Of a stretch of 43,635 nt of DNA, positions 18,883 to 29,026 are shown piece by piece. Numbering within the stretch: position 1 is the first letter of the stretch; each line of letters opens with the position of its first letter. The DNA is taken from the NCBI GenBank assembly GCA_019217005.1, contig JAHBNG010000130.1, positions 1-43,635 on the forward strand. The letters are read 5' to 3'. A program made the position numbers and the translations under genes. The DNA is from Chloroflexi bacterium TSY (GTDB lineage Bacteria > Chloroflexota > Anaerolineae > Caldilineales > Caldilineaceae). The notes beneath the pieces are model-generated. The model was not told the origin of the DNA and did not search any database. It saw only the letters and a program-made list of their open reading frames with translations.

Positions 18883-19773
18883 ATGACAAAAGATTATTTG
18901 GTGCGAGTGATTTCGAATGAAGTTGGAATCCGCGGGATGGCCTGTATCACAACGAATTTAGTCCATGAAGCAAGTTGGCGTCATCGTACTTCCCCAACAG
19001 CCACTGTTGCTTTGGGACGTGCATTGACAAGTGTTTCGCTATTGGGAGCCTTTCTCAAGGTACGCCAACGCATGGCGCTGAAATTCAGCGGAGATGGTCC
19101 TCTGGGAAAAATTGTGGTTGAATCGAATAGCTCGGGAGGAGTGCGAGGCTATGTTGCCAATCCATTGGCCGATCCACCAAAAGAGCTTGCCCAATTTGAT
19201 GTTGCGGCGGCTCTTGGACCAGGAACACTAACAGTCGTAAAGGATCTGTTGCGACAGGATCTCAGTCAAGGTGTTGTTGCGCTAGTTGAAAGCGACATCA
19301 ATAGCGACTTAGCACTCTATTTGAGTCAATCAGAACAGACGCCATCTGTGATTGAAACTGACGTGATTCTTGATGAGTGGGGGATGGTTAGCGTGGCGGG
19401 TGGGCTCCTGTTGCAAGCGCTGCCTATCGATGATCCGACTCTTCCCCAGGCAAAATTTATCGAAGAAGCGGCCGAACTGCTGGAGGACATGCCCCCCATT
19501 AATGTCCAATTGAAAGAGGGCTATGGACCAAGTCAGGTTCTCTCTATGTTCTTTGGCGATGTTTCATACGAGGTGTTAGAGGAGCGCTCGCTTTCCTTTA
19601 CCTGTGCTTGTAGTCGAAAGAGGACAGAAAAAGCGCTGATTTCATTGGGTACGCAAGAGCTAGCTTATTTGGTGGAAGATGGCGAGGCGACCGTAGATTG
19701 TCATTTTTGTCACGAGAGCTACTTTTTCGATCAGGAAGAACTACGTGGGCTGCTCGCTGAATTAGGTAAATAA
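18883..19773 (+). CDS. hslO: Redox-regulated holdase chaperone Hsp33
   Basis: 296 residues, full length. The N-terminal domain includes RALTSVSLLGAFLK and a GPLGKIVVESNSSGGVRGYV stretch. The C-terminal zinc switch has all four cysteines: C-A-C (about 241 and 243) in TCACSRKR and C-H-F-C (about 273 and 276) in DCHFCHESY. On oxidation the cysteines release zinc and form disulfides, and the protein binds unfolding clients in the cytoplasm. Start ATG at 18883; the upstream RBS is modest (GCGAGGC). It converges with the TIGR01777 gene, 23 bases away. Confidence 0.95.
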   Translation: MTKDYLVRVISNEVGIRGMACITTNLVHEASWRHRTSPTATVALGRALTSVSLLGAFLKVRQRMALKFSGDGPLGKIVVESNSSGGVRGYVANPLADPPKELAQFDVAAALGPGTLTVVKDLLRQDLSQGVVALVESDINSDLALYLSQSEQTPSVIETDVILDEWGMVSVAGGLLLQALPIDDPTLPQAKFIEEAAELLEDMPPINVQLKEGYGPSQVLSMFFGDVSYEVLEERSLSFTCACSRKRTEKALISLGTQELAYLVEDGEATVDCHFCHESYFFDQEELRGLLAELGK

Positions 19774-19796
19774 TATTCTAGGATTCTATTTGTGGT

Positions 19797-20717
19797 TCAT
19801 TGACCATGTATCAAATCTTGTACAGCAAGATCGATTGAAGGATAGTTAAATGTAAACCCCTCATTAAGAAGATTGCGGGGAATGGCACGTTGTCCATCCA
19901 GCAGAAGCGTGGACATTTCACCAAGTGCAAGTTTGATTGCGAGTCTAGGGGCGGGCATAAAGCTTGGTCTCCCCATTGATTCGCCGATGGTCTTTGCGAC
20001 TACTTTGTTTGTGACAGGTTCAGGTGCTGTTAGATTGTAGGGTCCAGTGGCGGATTCAGTCTGGAGGAGAAACTGGATAGCACGAACTTCGTCTTCCATG
20101 TGGATCCAAGGATACCATTGTCTGCCACTGCCAAGAGGACCACCAGCGAATAGAGAATACGGTAATTTGATCTTGGGCCATGCACCACCATCGTTGCTTA
20201 AGACTATCCCTGTTCGAATCGTGGCTCGCCGTACGCCCATTGTCTCAACAGCCGATGTTGAAGCTTCCCAGTCAAAGCAGATCTGCGCCAGAAAATCGTT
20301 CCCGGGTCCACTATCTTCTGAAACTTTGCTATCACCATGTAAGACACCATAATAGCCAACAGCTGAAGCTTGAATCAGCACCTTGGGCTTTGTGTTGGCG
20401 GCATCAATGGCCTGGACAATCGCTTCGCCTGCCCGAACTCTACTGTCTTGGATCGCCTGCTTGCGCTCATCGCTCCATCGAGCATCAGCAATCCCGGTCC
20501 CAGCAAGATTGATGACTGCATCTGCTCCGTCTATCAAATGACCCCAACCAGTTGTTGATTGCCCATCCCATTGGGCAATCTGTGCAGATGAGTGCATTTT
20601 TCTTCGCACCCGCTCGGGGCTGCGGCTCAAGATAATGACATCATGGTGCTCTGAATAGAGTATAGGTTGGAGTGCGCGGCCGATAAGACCTGTTCCACCA
20701 GAAATTATAATGCGCAT
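19797..20717 (-). CDS. TIGR01777-family NAD(P)-dependent epimerase/dehydratase (YfcH/SulA-like)
   Basis: 306 residues from ATG 20717, chosen because AAGGAG lies 5 bases upstream and the frame then begins with the Rossmann loop [18 protein letters not shown]. Other family marks are [36 protein letters not shown] (catalytic Tyr in S-A-V-G-Y-Y-G), [40 protein letters not shown] and the C-terminal DUF1731-like end [20 protein letters not shown]. The family belongs to the extended SDR group; substrates are mostly unknown. It starts 9 bases after the MerR/B12 gene stop, so the two are probably co-transcribed and possibly light- or B12-regulated together. Confidence 0.88.
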   Translation of the reverse strand: MRIIISGGTGLIGRALQPILYSEHHDVIILSRSPERVRRKMHSSAQIAQWDGQSTTGWGHLIDGADAVINLAGTGIADARWSDERKQAIQDSRVRAGEAIVQAIDAANTKPKVLIQASAVGYYGVLHGDSKVSEDSGPGNDFLAQICFDWEASTSAVETMGVRRATIRTGIVLSNDGGAWPKIKLPYSLFAGGPLGSGRQWYPWIHMEDEVRAIQFLLQTESATGPYNLTAPEPVTNKVVAKTIGESMGRPSFMPAPRLAIKLALGEMSTLLLDGQRAIPRNLLNEGFTFNYPSIDLAVQDLIHGQ

Positions 20718-20725
20718 AGCGCTCC

Positions 20726-21945
20726 TTAATTGGGTTGACACACTGCATTTGAGATATCTGTAAGCCATCGAAGAACGGGTGTTGCGTCTGCTCCCATGTG
20801 GCGTAGAACTGCCGTCTTGTAGCTTTGTAAATATGAGCACAAATCGGTGTGTGATAATTGGCAGTGCGTTCTTAAGAGATCGGCCATCCAGCTTCCATAT
20901 TGACCCAATCTGTCTATGTTGCCGAGAGTGAGTCCGGCTTGAGGTTGCTTTTTGTAATAGTAAGCTAAAGTATGTGCTTGCAGCTCTGGTGCTTTGTATG
21001 AAGGTGATTTTGGCAGGGGGTCGACCATGATTTGGTCAACAGTTTGCAATGCCACAGAAAGATTGGCACCAAGATAATGACCAGAGATTGATTGAATAAG
21101 CTCTGGAAGGGCATTGAAAATTTGTCCACCATAAGCAAATGAAATATCCCGAGCATGGATGCTTTCCGACATTGTCATCAAATTTGCTGCCGTATGAAAT
21201 TGTTGAGCAACGAGAATTACTAGATCTGGCTGGATTGAAGTCATCGTTGATTCTAGGTTATCTATCGGAATATTGCTCCCCAGATATACAATACCCCAGC
21301 CTGTTCGACGCAGCAGCAGAGTCAAGAGAAGTGGCATAAATGTGTGTTCTTCTGCCTCAGGACAGCCGATTAGAATGCGTCCAGTTTTGAGTGGAGCAGG
21401 AGAACTCCCGATCAGCATCTCTAGATGCCGTATTGCTAAAGACGAGGCAAAGTGTTCTTGGTGGATTGTGATTCTTCCCTGGATCCATCCTTCACCTATC
21501 AGGCTGATTCCCTTTTGTAGTAATTCAGTACAAACAGTTTCGACTGAAAATTGAGAGAATGCTTGTTCAAGTATTTGCCGTGCGCTTTGTTCATCAAATT
21601 CAATACACGCGGATATCCACAATTGGCATAACTCTCCAGCTTTAGAATTTGAATGACCTTTCTGATTGCCTCCTCTTTGAACAAGCTGTTCGCTCTGTTT
21701 TTTACTCCACCCCTCAAACGAATTAAGCGGATCTTCCCCCCCTTTGCTTTCATACGGTGCAAAAGAGCTGCAGCCCGGCTTATGCTTAATCCTTCGTTTT
21801 GGCGTGCAATCAACCATTGCAACACGGCGATATCCTGCTGTGAATAGAGTCGATGTCCACTTTCTGTGCGGCGTGGATTTGGTAACCCATAGCGTCTTTC
21901 CCATGCGCGAAGTGTGTCCGGTTTCAAACCCGTTTGTTGAACCAC
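20726..21945 (-). pseudogene. MerR-type regulator with B12-binding domain (CarH/LitR-like), frameshifted at a G7 tract
   Basis: The N-terminus is a MerR helix-turn-helix: [20 protein letters not shown], then [19 protein letters not shown]. The frame then reaches a run of seven G at about 21738-21745 (minus strand) and shifts. From there [11 protein letters not shown] leads into a four-helix cap and a cobalamin-binding Rossmann domain (GRILIGCPEAEEHTFMPLLLTLLL, GWGIVYLGSNIP, LVILVAQQ, FAYGGQIFNA). The cap lacks the W-x9-E-H motif typical of light-sensing CarH, reading IHQEHFASSLAIR instead. A second lesion may lie at the start: YNLKAV precedes the GTG at 21945 in frame, but no ATG does. Such regulators repress carotenoid or stress genes in the dark. 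Confidence 0.75.
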
Positions 21946-22128
21946 CGCTTTCAGATTGTATGCAGTTCTTGTGTTGACTTTCTCATGGTGTTACGTTGCA
22001 AATACGAACTTGAGCCCGATCGGTTTTCACGACAATAATCTATAGCTGAATTATGAATAACGACTCGGGGCAACCTTGGTCGTATATTTGTTCCAATAAT
22101 ATCACGGACTTGCAACGATTGTCAATGA

Positions 22129-23047
22129 TTTGTAGACGTTCTGGATGTTCACAAGCGGATGGTAGTGGCGTGTGTGGTAGATGAATCAGGGAGGATGGAG
22201 CAGGTGCGCAAGCGATTTGGGACAACGACGGTCGAGTTGGAGGGGTTGAGGTCGTGGCTGTCGTCGTATGGGATCACGCATGTGGCGATGGAGAGTACGG
22301 GAGTGTATTGGAAACCGATCTACAATGTGTTGCATGAGCATTTTGAGGTCTGGATTGTGAATGCCCGCCATCTGGCACAGGTGCCTGGTCGCAAGACGGA
22401 TGAGAGCGATGCGGCCTGGATCACGAAACTGATGAGTTATGGACTGCTGGAGCGCAGTTTCATTCCAGATGTGGAGCAAAGGGACTTGCGAGACCTGACG
22501 CGCTATCGGACGCGTCTCTTGCAAGAGAAGAGTGCGGCAGTCAATCGCCTGCATAAGGTGTTGGAAGATGCCAACGTCAAGTTGGGATCGGTGGTCACGA
22601 GCATCCAAGGTGTATCGGCACGCCAGATGATCGAGGCCCTGATTGCAGATGAGATGGACCCAGAAGCCATGGCTGACTTGGCACAAAAGCGGCTGCGGGC
22701 CAAGATTCCCCAGTTGGTTGATGCGTTGACGGGACTGGTCCGTCCTCATCATCGTTTTATGCTGCAAGAAGTTCTGCATCATCTCGATCACCTGAATGTA
22801 CGCATTGATGCCCTCAATCAACAGATTGGGGTCCTCATGGCTCCGCATGCTGACCTCATCGCACGCCTAGATGCCATTCCCGGTGTGGGGTGAGTCGTCG
22901 CCGAGATAATTCTGGCGGAGATCGGTCCCTCGGTCGAAAGCTGGCCCTCAGCTAAGAAACTGGCCTCCTGGGCTTGTGTCTGTCCTGGCAACAACGAATC
23001 GGTGGGCAGACCGCAGTGGAGTCGCCATGCATGGCGCAGCGTTCTCT
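22129..23047 (+). pseudogene. IS110-family transposase remnant
   Basis: The catalytic start D-V-H-K-R-M-V-V-A-C at 22144 shows the DEDD transposase domain, but no start codon lies upstream in frame. MESTGVYWKPIYNVL, VNARHLAQVPGRKTDESDA and the long helical middle are intact. IPGVG is followed by an in-frame TGA at 22891-22893, then VVAEIILAEIGP, SWACVCPGNNESVGRPQWSR and an end at the MITE boundary. The last part of the C-terminal domain with the catalytic Ser region is missing. It is therefore dead three ways: no start, internal stop, truncation. Confidence 0.85.
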
Positions 23048-23182
23048 ATTACACGCAGTAGACATAATCCTGCACTTCTCAGTCAAAACAGACTCGAGCG
23101 GGCCAAATGGTCCGAGATTCTCTACTGCGTCTTTTTTCGCCATTTGAACGCTCTACCTCTGAGAAATCCTACTGCGTGTAAT
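23048..23182. mobile_element. 135-bp MITE with 14-bp terminal repeats and 4-bp target duplication
   Basis: ATTACACGCAGTAG at 23048-23061 and its exact complement CTACTGCGTGTAAT at 23169-23182 bound the element. CTCT occurs immediately outside both ends (23044-23047 and 23183-23186). It contains no ORF and interrupts the IS110 remnant. Confidence 0.75.
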
Positions 23183-23320
23183 CTCTAGCGCCGGTCCCGT
23201 TCGCATTAGAGAACGCCTTTCCGAAGGAAAGGTGCGCTCACTCCGCGTTGCGGTCTACTGAATATCTATTTCGCCTCAGATGGACTCCGCAGGAATGACG
23301 GCTCAATGAGTTGCAGAGGT

Positions 23321-25400
23321 TTACGCCCATTGAATCAAACCTGCTTCATATCCATGAATGAAGCGTTCGTGTACTGGACGCACTCGCATTCCAATCGTAT
23401 ATTGGCCGCTATCCGCAGGTTTTAGCGTACCATGATAGAGGAGTGCCCCTTCATCCACATCTAGAAAATTCATTTGTTCAATGAGTGGTAAAGAATTTTG
23501 TTCTACCGAATCTAAAGGGAGCGCCGCCAGTTCAACGACAACGTCGTTTTTGGCCAGCCCATTGAGCCAAACTTTGGCATTGAGCTCAATAGGCGTACCA
23601 ACAGTAATTTGCTTATGAGCAAATTCGATTGCCTCAATATGAACCCCTTGCCATTTTTCGATTGTATTTCTTTGCCAGGAATGAATTTTACGTGTAATCA
23701 TGTATTCGTTTTTTCGATAGTCTACTCCATTCTGCATACAGAGAAGGTAATAACGATTTGTATAGTCGAGTAACATGCGACGCATACTGTATTGAGGCGC
23801 ACAGGTTTGGATTGCATTTTTCATGATTCGGATCCAAGAAGAAGGGAGCCCATCATTCTGTCGGTCTTCACGATTATAATAAAGTGGGAGGATTTCGTTT
23901 TCCAATGTGCGATAGAGATTGAGTACATCTGCTTCATCTTGTGTATCTTCATCTTTATATTCCCGCTCTTCGCCGATGCTCCATCCATTTATGTCGCTTG
24001 TTTCCCCCGAATATCCTTCTGCCCACCAACCATCGAGGATGCTAAAGTTTGGTATACCACTTAGGGCTGCTTTTTGGCCGCTCATCTAGCCTATCGAGCC
24101 AGTCATCTTGGAACGCCTGATCATATAGAGAACGCAGGTCAGGTGTCAGCCAAGTTTTCACATGGACGCCATTTGTAATTGCTCCAATAGGTACTTCGCA
24201 CTCCAATACATCTGGCCAAAGAAAATGCCACATGTTGCGGCTTACTCGCCCATGAAGTTGACTAACACCATTGTGATAGCCACTGAGGCGCAATGCAAGC
24301 ACCGTCATGCTATATTGTGGTCCCCACGGAAGTTCTTGTCGGGCAAAATCAATAAAGCGATCACGGTCAATTCCCAGTTGACCCCAATATTGCCAAAAGA
24401 ATTTTTCCACCAATTCAAATGCAAAGGCGTCGTTGCCAGCTGGAACAGGTGTATGTGTCGTGAATAATGTGTTCGCGCGCACAGCGATAACAGCCTCATC
24501 GAAGGAAAGATGTTCTGTTTGCACAAGTTCTCGCACACGTTCTAGACCTAAGAATGCGCTATGTCCTTCATTCATATGCCATGCAGAAGCATCAATTCCT
24601 AGTGCACGCAATGCACGCACGCCGCCAATGCCGAGAACGAACTCTTGACTAATTCGCATCTCGCGATCACCGCCATAGAGTCGTGCGCTCAACTCGCGAT
24701 CCTGGGGTGCATTGCGTTCGACATCTGTATCCATCAAATAGATAGAGATTCTGCCAACCTGTATTTGCCAAATTTTCGCATAGACCGTGCGGCCAGGAAG
24801 ATCGACGTTGATCAAAACGGGGCGACCGTCTGGACCAATTGCAGGCATTGCGGGCACTTCGGCAAAGTCGATCTTTTCATATTCGGCCTGTTGTCGTCCA
24901 TTCGAAGCAATATGCTGAGTAAAATATCCTTGCGGATAGAGGAATCCAACGCCAACAAATGGCAGCCCGAGATCGCTGGCGGCTTTACAATGATCGCCAC
25001 TTAAGATACCCAAACCACCACTGTATATGGGTAAAGCTTCGTGTAGTCCAAATTCCGCGCTAAAATAAGCAACAATTTGTTCGGTTTTGTCTGGATGGTG
25101 CTTGCGAAACCAAGTAAGGGTATCGGGTGACATATACCGATCAAACTGAGTCAAGACATGCGCATAGTGGTCACAGTAATCAGCATTGTTTGCTGCCGCG
25201 TTCAGCTTTTCCTGATTAATGCTGTGTAAAAATTTGACAGGGTTGTGATGAACATCGTGCCATAATCCTGCGTCGAGTTTCTCATAAAGAAGTTGCGCAT
25301 CTAGTTCCCAGCTCCACCACAAGTTGTAGGATAGCTCTTCGAGGCGTTTAATAGAATCTGGAATATTTGGAAGAATAGAAAGCGTACCGATAGATTTCAT
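23321..25400 (-). pseudogene. glgP: Alpha-glucan phosphorylase missing its catalytic middle
   Basis: GlgP releases glucose-1-phosphate from glycogen or maltodextrin using pyridoxal phosphate. From ATG 25400 the N-terminal 440 residues are intact (SYNLWWSWELDAQLLYEKLD, AYFSAEFGLHEALPIYSGGL, GDHCKAASDLGLP, AWHMNEGHSAF, TTHTPVPAGND, GAITNGVHVKTW). At about 24080 the sequence jumps from DDWLDRLDE into SGQKAALSGIPNFSILDGWW and the normal C-terminus, which is in another frame. In full-length relatives about 200 residues lie between, including the RRFATYKRA block, the lysine carrying pyridoxal phosphate and the GKAHP loop. The joint is both a deletion and a frameshift, so neither product can work. 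An assembly error is the alternative. Confidence 0.85.
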
Positions 25401-25463
25401 TGATTCAGGTTCCTGCTATAGATGTTCAGATAATGCTTTTCCACGCGAAACAGTAGCTTGTCT

Positions 25464-25505
25464 GCAATTCAGCCGGTCAGCCAGAGAGCTGACGAGCTGA
25501 ATTGC
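25464..25505. repeat. Hairpin upstream of glgP
   Basis: GCAATTCAGCCGGTCAGC at 25464-25481 pairs with GCTGACGAGCTGAATTGC at 25488-25505, 16 of 18 positions. It lies 60-100 bases upstream of the glgP start, in its leader if transcription begins further right. Confidence 0.55.
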
Positions 25506-25616
25506 CATCAACGACAAGAAAATCTTTTTCTGAAAGGCTATAAATATAATCTTATCTGCCAAAAGTGTACAAAAGAAGTTTGGTTCATTGAGGTTTTGTG
25601 GGGTAAACAGTGGATA

Positions 25617-25662
25617 GTTTGTTGGTTTGCTCGTTTGTTCACCAACCATCTAACCAACAAAC
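25617..25662. repeat. 11-bp inverted repeat
   Basis: GTTTGTTGGTT at 25617-25627 and AACCAACAAAC at 25652-25662 are exact complements 24 bases apart. It may be an operator or a small hairpin between glgP and the 215-bp MITE. Confidence 0.45.
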
Positions 25663-25709
25663 CAGCTGGTAACCACACAATTCCTCAGACAACCAGAAAT
25701 TTCTATACT

Positions 25710-25924
25710 CAGTAGATCCAAATTTGGCGTTTTTGGCGATTTTCAGTCGAGATTGCAGGGATTTTGGAGTCATTTATTCAGATTTCGGTTACAGAAAACA
25801 ACCTATTTCATATCTGAAAATCGCCCAAATCTAACGCAAAAACTAGATATCGACCGGCAAATTTGTATTTATGTCAACTGTTTAGCCAGAATTCTCTCTC
25901 AAAACCTGAAATTTGGATCTACTG
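25710..25924. mobile_element. 215-bp MITE, copy 1
   Basis: CAGTAGATCCAAATTT at the left end and its exact complement AAATTTGGATCTACTG at the right end bound a 215-bp element. It is almost identical, in reverse orientation, to 35021-35235. Flanks ATACT and AGACT look like a 5-bp target duplication with one change. Inside, TTGGCGATTTTCAG and CTGAAAATCGCCCAA form a second inverted repeat. An open frame (25753-26058) runs through it by chance and is not a gene. Confidence 0.88.
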
Positions 25925-26012
25925 AGACTCTGAAGCATGTGGCTTTGCGCATTTTTATGCTAGATGAGTCTAAATATAAAAGTGTTGGGCAGATATATAT
26001 TGTAAAAAAGAA

Positions 26013-26052
26013 ACCGGCCAATAAAGGCATGGTTTTGCCTTCATTGGCCGGT
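26013..26052 (-). terminator. Strong hairpin after the ferric-type ABC operon
   Basis: ACCGGCCAATAAAGGCA at 26013-26029 pairs with TGCCTTCATTGGCCGGT at 26036-26052, one mismatch in 17. On the minus strand it is followed by TTTCTTTTTTACAATA, a U-rich tract, as expected of an intrinsic terminator for the operon ending at 26176. The remaining bases between MITE and operon show nothing else. Confidence 0.75.
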
Positions 26053-26175
26053 GAATGATTGGTTCAGATTTTGACAGTATACTGAAGAAATCTAACGATG
26101 GCAAACTGCATGACACCGTAGACGATCGGCACAAACGGACCTTCTGTTACACCCGTCTACGTTGCCCTCATACAC

Positions 26176-27396
26176 TTATGAATATGCCATAACTGGTCCA
26201 TTCACTTCTATTGATACAGGTTGTCCAGGCCTAAAATGATATTGGGTTCCAACGATTCTGGATTGCAAAATATATTCATTAAACTGGATTGCTAACAGTT
26301 GATCGTGCCCATAGAAAATGACATCTGTGATGCAATATCCAGTTTCAGAGTCAGACGGATAAATCAAGACGTTTTCTGGGCGAATCATAACCTTTACCGG
26401 TCCAGTCATAGGTGAGATGGTCGGTAAGGTGCCGAATGCACATTCGACCGTTTCACCATAAGCAAAACCAGGCAAAAAATTCGCTTCGCCAACAAATGAA
26501 GCAACCTCTGGTGTAGCAGGTCTATAGTATAAGGTATGCGGCGTTGCAATCTGCTGTACTTTTCCGTTCATCAGAACAGTTACTTGGTCGACAAGACTCA
26601 GCGCCTCTTCTTGATCATGTGTAACAAAGATTGCAGTGGCCTCTGCCTGTTTCAAGATCGAGCGCACATCAGATCGTACCCGTGCCCGTAAGCTAGCATC
26701 CAAATTGCTAAATGGTTCATCAAGCAAAATTAAGTGAGGTTCAGGAGCTAACGCTCTGGCTAGGGCGACACGTTGCTGTTGACCACCGCTCAACTCGTGC
26801 GGCATCCGCTTTCCAAGTCGTGAAAGCCCTACCATCTCCAAGACTTCTTGAACGCGATGCTCTTTATCTTTGTCGTAAGTATGTAGACCAAACCGTACAT
26901 TTTCTGCAACACTCAGATGTGGAAAAAGCGCATATTCCTGGAACACCATGCCGATGCTACGTTTTTCAGGCGGCACGTGTATGCCAGGTGCAGCAACCAC
27001 CTCTCCATGCATTTCAATCGTACCGGACTCTAGACGTTCAAAACCGGCTAATAGACGCAACGTCGTGGTTTTGCCGCAACCGCTTGGGCCTAGCAAAGCC
27101 ATCAATTGTCCTTCCAGCAGATCGAATGAAATGCCGTTGGCTGCACCAACTTCCCCAAAATGTTTTACGATATCCCGCACACAAATATCACACTCACAAT
27201 GAGGCGCTGCGCTGTCTACTTGGTGACGTGAGCTGTCTACTTGGCGACGTGAATTGAATGGTTGACCATTGCGCCTGCTCCTTATTACCTTAGAGGGCGC
27301 AGCCGTTGCTGCTCCTGCTTTGGGGCGCAGCTTTGTGGGAAATGTGCTCCACAGGTTTCGTTTTGGCCTGGTAGCCTTGAAAAGAGATGTAATCAA
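26176..27396 (-). CDS. ABC importer ATP-binding protein, ferric-ion/polyamine type (FbpC-like)
   Basis: 406 residues. Walker A GPSGCGKTTTLRLLAGFE, Q-loop GMVFQEYALFPHLSVAENV, signature LSGGQQQRVALARALA, Walker B LILLDEPFSNLDASLR and switch VTHDQEEALSL are all present. A C-terminal TOBE-like domain (VGEANFLPG, VMIRPENVLIYP) follows. It starts at TTG 27396 behind AGGAGG, overlapping the permease stop by 3-4 bases, so translation is coupled. The first 70 residues are a basic extension not seen in FbpC, with a near-duplicate SRRQVDS/SRHQVDS (27215-27255). It energises import at the cytoplasmic face. No binding protein gene is present, so the substrate (ferric iron, thiamine, spermidine) is not settled. 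Confidence 0.88.
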   Translation of the reverse strand: MITSLFKATRPKRNLWSTFPTKLRPKAGAATAAPSKVIRSRRNGQPFNSRRQVDSSRHQVDSAAPHCECDICVRDIVKHFGEVGAANGISFDLLEGQLMALLGPSGCGKTTTLRLLAGFERLESGTIEMHGEVVAAPGIHVPPEKRSIGMVFQEYALFPHLSVAENVRFGLHTYDKDKEHRVQEVLEMVGLSRLGKRMPHELSGGQQQRVALARALAPEPHLILLDEPFSNLDASLRARVRSDVRSILKQAEATAIFVTHDQEEALSLVDQVTVLMNGKVQQIATPHTLYYRPATPEVASFVGEANFLPGFAYGETVECAFGTLPTISPMTGPVKVMIRPENVLIYPSDSETGYCITDVIFYGHDQLLAIQFNEYILQSRIVGTQYHFRPGQPVSIEVNGPVMAYS

Positions 27397-29021
27397 CGTT
27401 CCTCCTGATGCAAAATGATTCCGATGCTAAAAGCTGAAACCACAAGTAAGATTAACGCAGGAGCGGCTGCGCGAGCAAAAAACGCCTCCTCTGTGGCAGA
27501 CCAAATTTGGGTAGCTAATGTAGAAAACCCAGTGGGACTCAAAATGAGCGTGGCGGGCAGCTCTTTAAGGGTTGTTAAGAAGACCAGAGCGGCACCAGCC
27601 CAAATACCAGGCCGTAGAAGCGGAATTGTGATCAGCCGTAATGTGTGTAGCTGACTACGCCCCAAGCTCCGCGAGGCCTCCTCCATTCGGGGGCTAATTT
27701 GCAGCAGCATGCTGCGAATTGCGCCCAATGCTTGGGGGAGGAAGCGGACAACATATGCAAAGACAAGCATTGCTAATGTTTGATAAAGAAGGGGCGTGGA
27801 ATTTGCTCCAAAAAAAACCAGGCTTAACGCAACAGCGATACCTGGCAAAGCGTAACCTAAGTTAGCGGCCTGGCTGACGAGCATGCTGATAAAGCCAGGG
27901 TGGCGTACAGCAAGAAAAGCAATCGGTGAAGCAAGCAATATGCAAGCGATTGAAGCGAGGGTTGCAGCCTGAATGCTATTGAGGAGTGATTGCCAAACAG
28001 GAAGAAGAGATTCTCCTGCTAGAAGACCCCGCACTAACCAATAAACAACCACCCCTGTCGGTATGATGAGACTCACGGAGACAATGATTGCGATGAATAA
28101 AAGTGCAGGCCAACGCCACTTGCCTAATTTGACTCGATTTTGTTTCCGTGCGACCCCCGAACTGGATCGATAATAAGCACCACGTCCCAATGTGCGTTGG
28201 GCACCAAACAAAAGCAGTATTGTGATCAATACCAAAGCCAAGGCAAGAAGCGCTGCTTGGCTCCGATCAAAGCTATTGGTATAGCCTATATAGATGGCTC
28301 TGGTAAATGTATTGTAGCGTAACATTGATACGGCGCCAAAGTCACTCAAAACATATAGGGTGACGAGTAAGGAGCCGGACGCCAGGGACGGTCGCAAACT
28401 GGGAATTGTAATGCGCCAGAATGTCTGTTGGCTCGTATATCCCAGATTGCGGGCAGCTTCCTCAAGCGCCGGATCCATGTGACGTAGACCTGATCGAATG
28501 GCCAAAAGAAGGTAAGGATAGGTAAACGCTGTCAGGGCACATGTAGCTCCAGCAAGACCATAGATTGAGGGCATGCGCTCGATACCAAATGGCGCAAGCC
28601 AACCTTGCAAAATGCCGCGCGGTCCCATCATCGCCACTAAGGCATAACTCCCAACATAGCTTGGAAAAACGAGAGGCAGAACGGTCAAAATTGTCCAAAC
28701 ACGACGACCGGGCAGATCGGTACGAGTCGTTAACCAAGCCAAAGGGAGGCTAACCAGGATGGATATACCCAGCACAATTGCCGCCAGGAGTAGACTATTT
28801 CCCGCAATAAGAGCTGTACGCGGTGTGCTCATTGCAAACAGGGCGCTTTGACCAGCACGAACGCTGCGTACAAGGAGATAGGCTAAGGGAAGCAATAGAA
28901 GAGAGGCAATCAACAGAGAAGTGCCATGCACAAAAAGGCGCAGCCATTGGGTACGTCGAAATACTCGATGAGTAATAGTGGATAGACGCGCTTGCGTCGC
29001 AATAACATGCATGGTGGCCAT
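27393..29021 (-). CDS. ABC importer permease with two fused MetI domains (FbpB-like)
   Basis: 542 residues with about 12 membrane helices in two homologous halves, each with an EAA coupling loop: EEAARNLGYTSQQTFWRITIPSLRPSL in the first half (quoted here only as its key residues E-A-A-x3-G and I-P-x-L-R-P) and E-A-S-R-S-L-G with ITIPLLRP in the second. Fused permeases of this layout are typical of FbpB/ThiP ferric or thiamine importers. The start ATG 29021 has no clear RBS; a later ATG at 29012 is an alternative. It is the first gene of the two-gene operon and is preceded by the double hairpin at 29027-29105. Confidence 0.88.
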   Translation of the reverse strand: MATMHVIATQARLSTITHRVFRRTQWLRLFVHGTSLLIASLLLLPLAYLLVRSVRAGQSALFAMSTPRTALIAGNSLLLAAIVLGISILVSLPLAWLTTRTDLPGRRVWTILTVLPLVFPSYVGSYALVAMMGPRGILQGWLAPFGIERMPSIYGLAGATCALTAFTYPYLLLAIRSGLRHMDPALEEAARNLGYTSQQTFWRITIPSLRPSLASGSLLVTLYVLSDFGAVSMLRYNTFTRAIYIGYTNSFDRSQAALLALALVLITILLLFGAQRTLGRGAYYRSSSGVARKQNRVKLGKWRWPALLFIAIIVSVSLIIPTGVVVYWLVRGLLAGESLLPVWQSLLNSIQAATLASIACILLASPIAFLAVRHPGFISMLVSQAANLGYALPGIAVALSLVFFGANSTPLLYQTLAMLVFAYVVRFLPQALGAIRSMLLQISPRMEEASRSLGRSQLHTLRLITIPLLRPGIWAGAALVFLTTLKELPATLILSPTGFSTLATQIWSATEEAFFARAAAPALILLVVSAFSIGIILHQEER

Positions 29022-29026
29022 GGCTC

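Noticed and set aside
22186..22848. 220-residue minus-strand frame
   Set aside because: It is antisense to the IS110 transposase and rich in His/Gln/Leu from codon mirroring.
25753..26058. 101-residue frame starting MQGFWSHLFRFR
   Set aside because: It runs through the 215-bp MITE and its flank; the same peptide appears in the second MITE copy and it has no RBS. It is not a gene.
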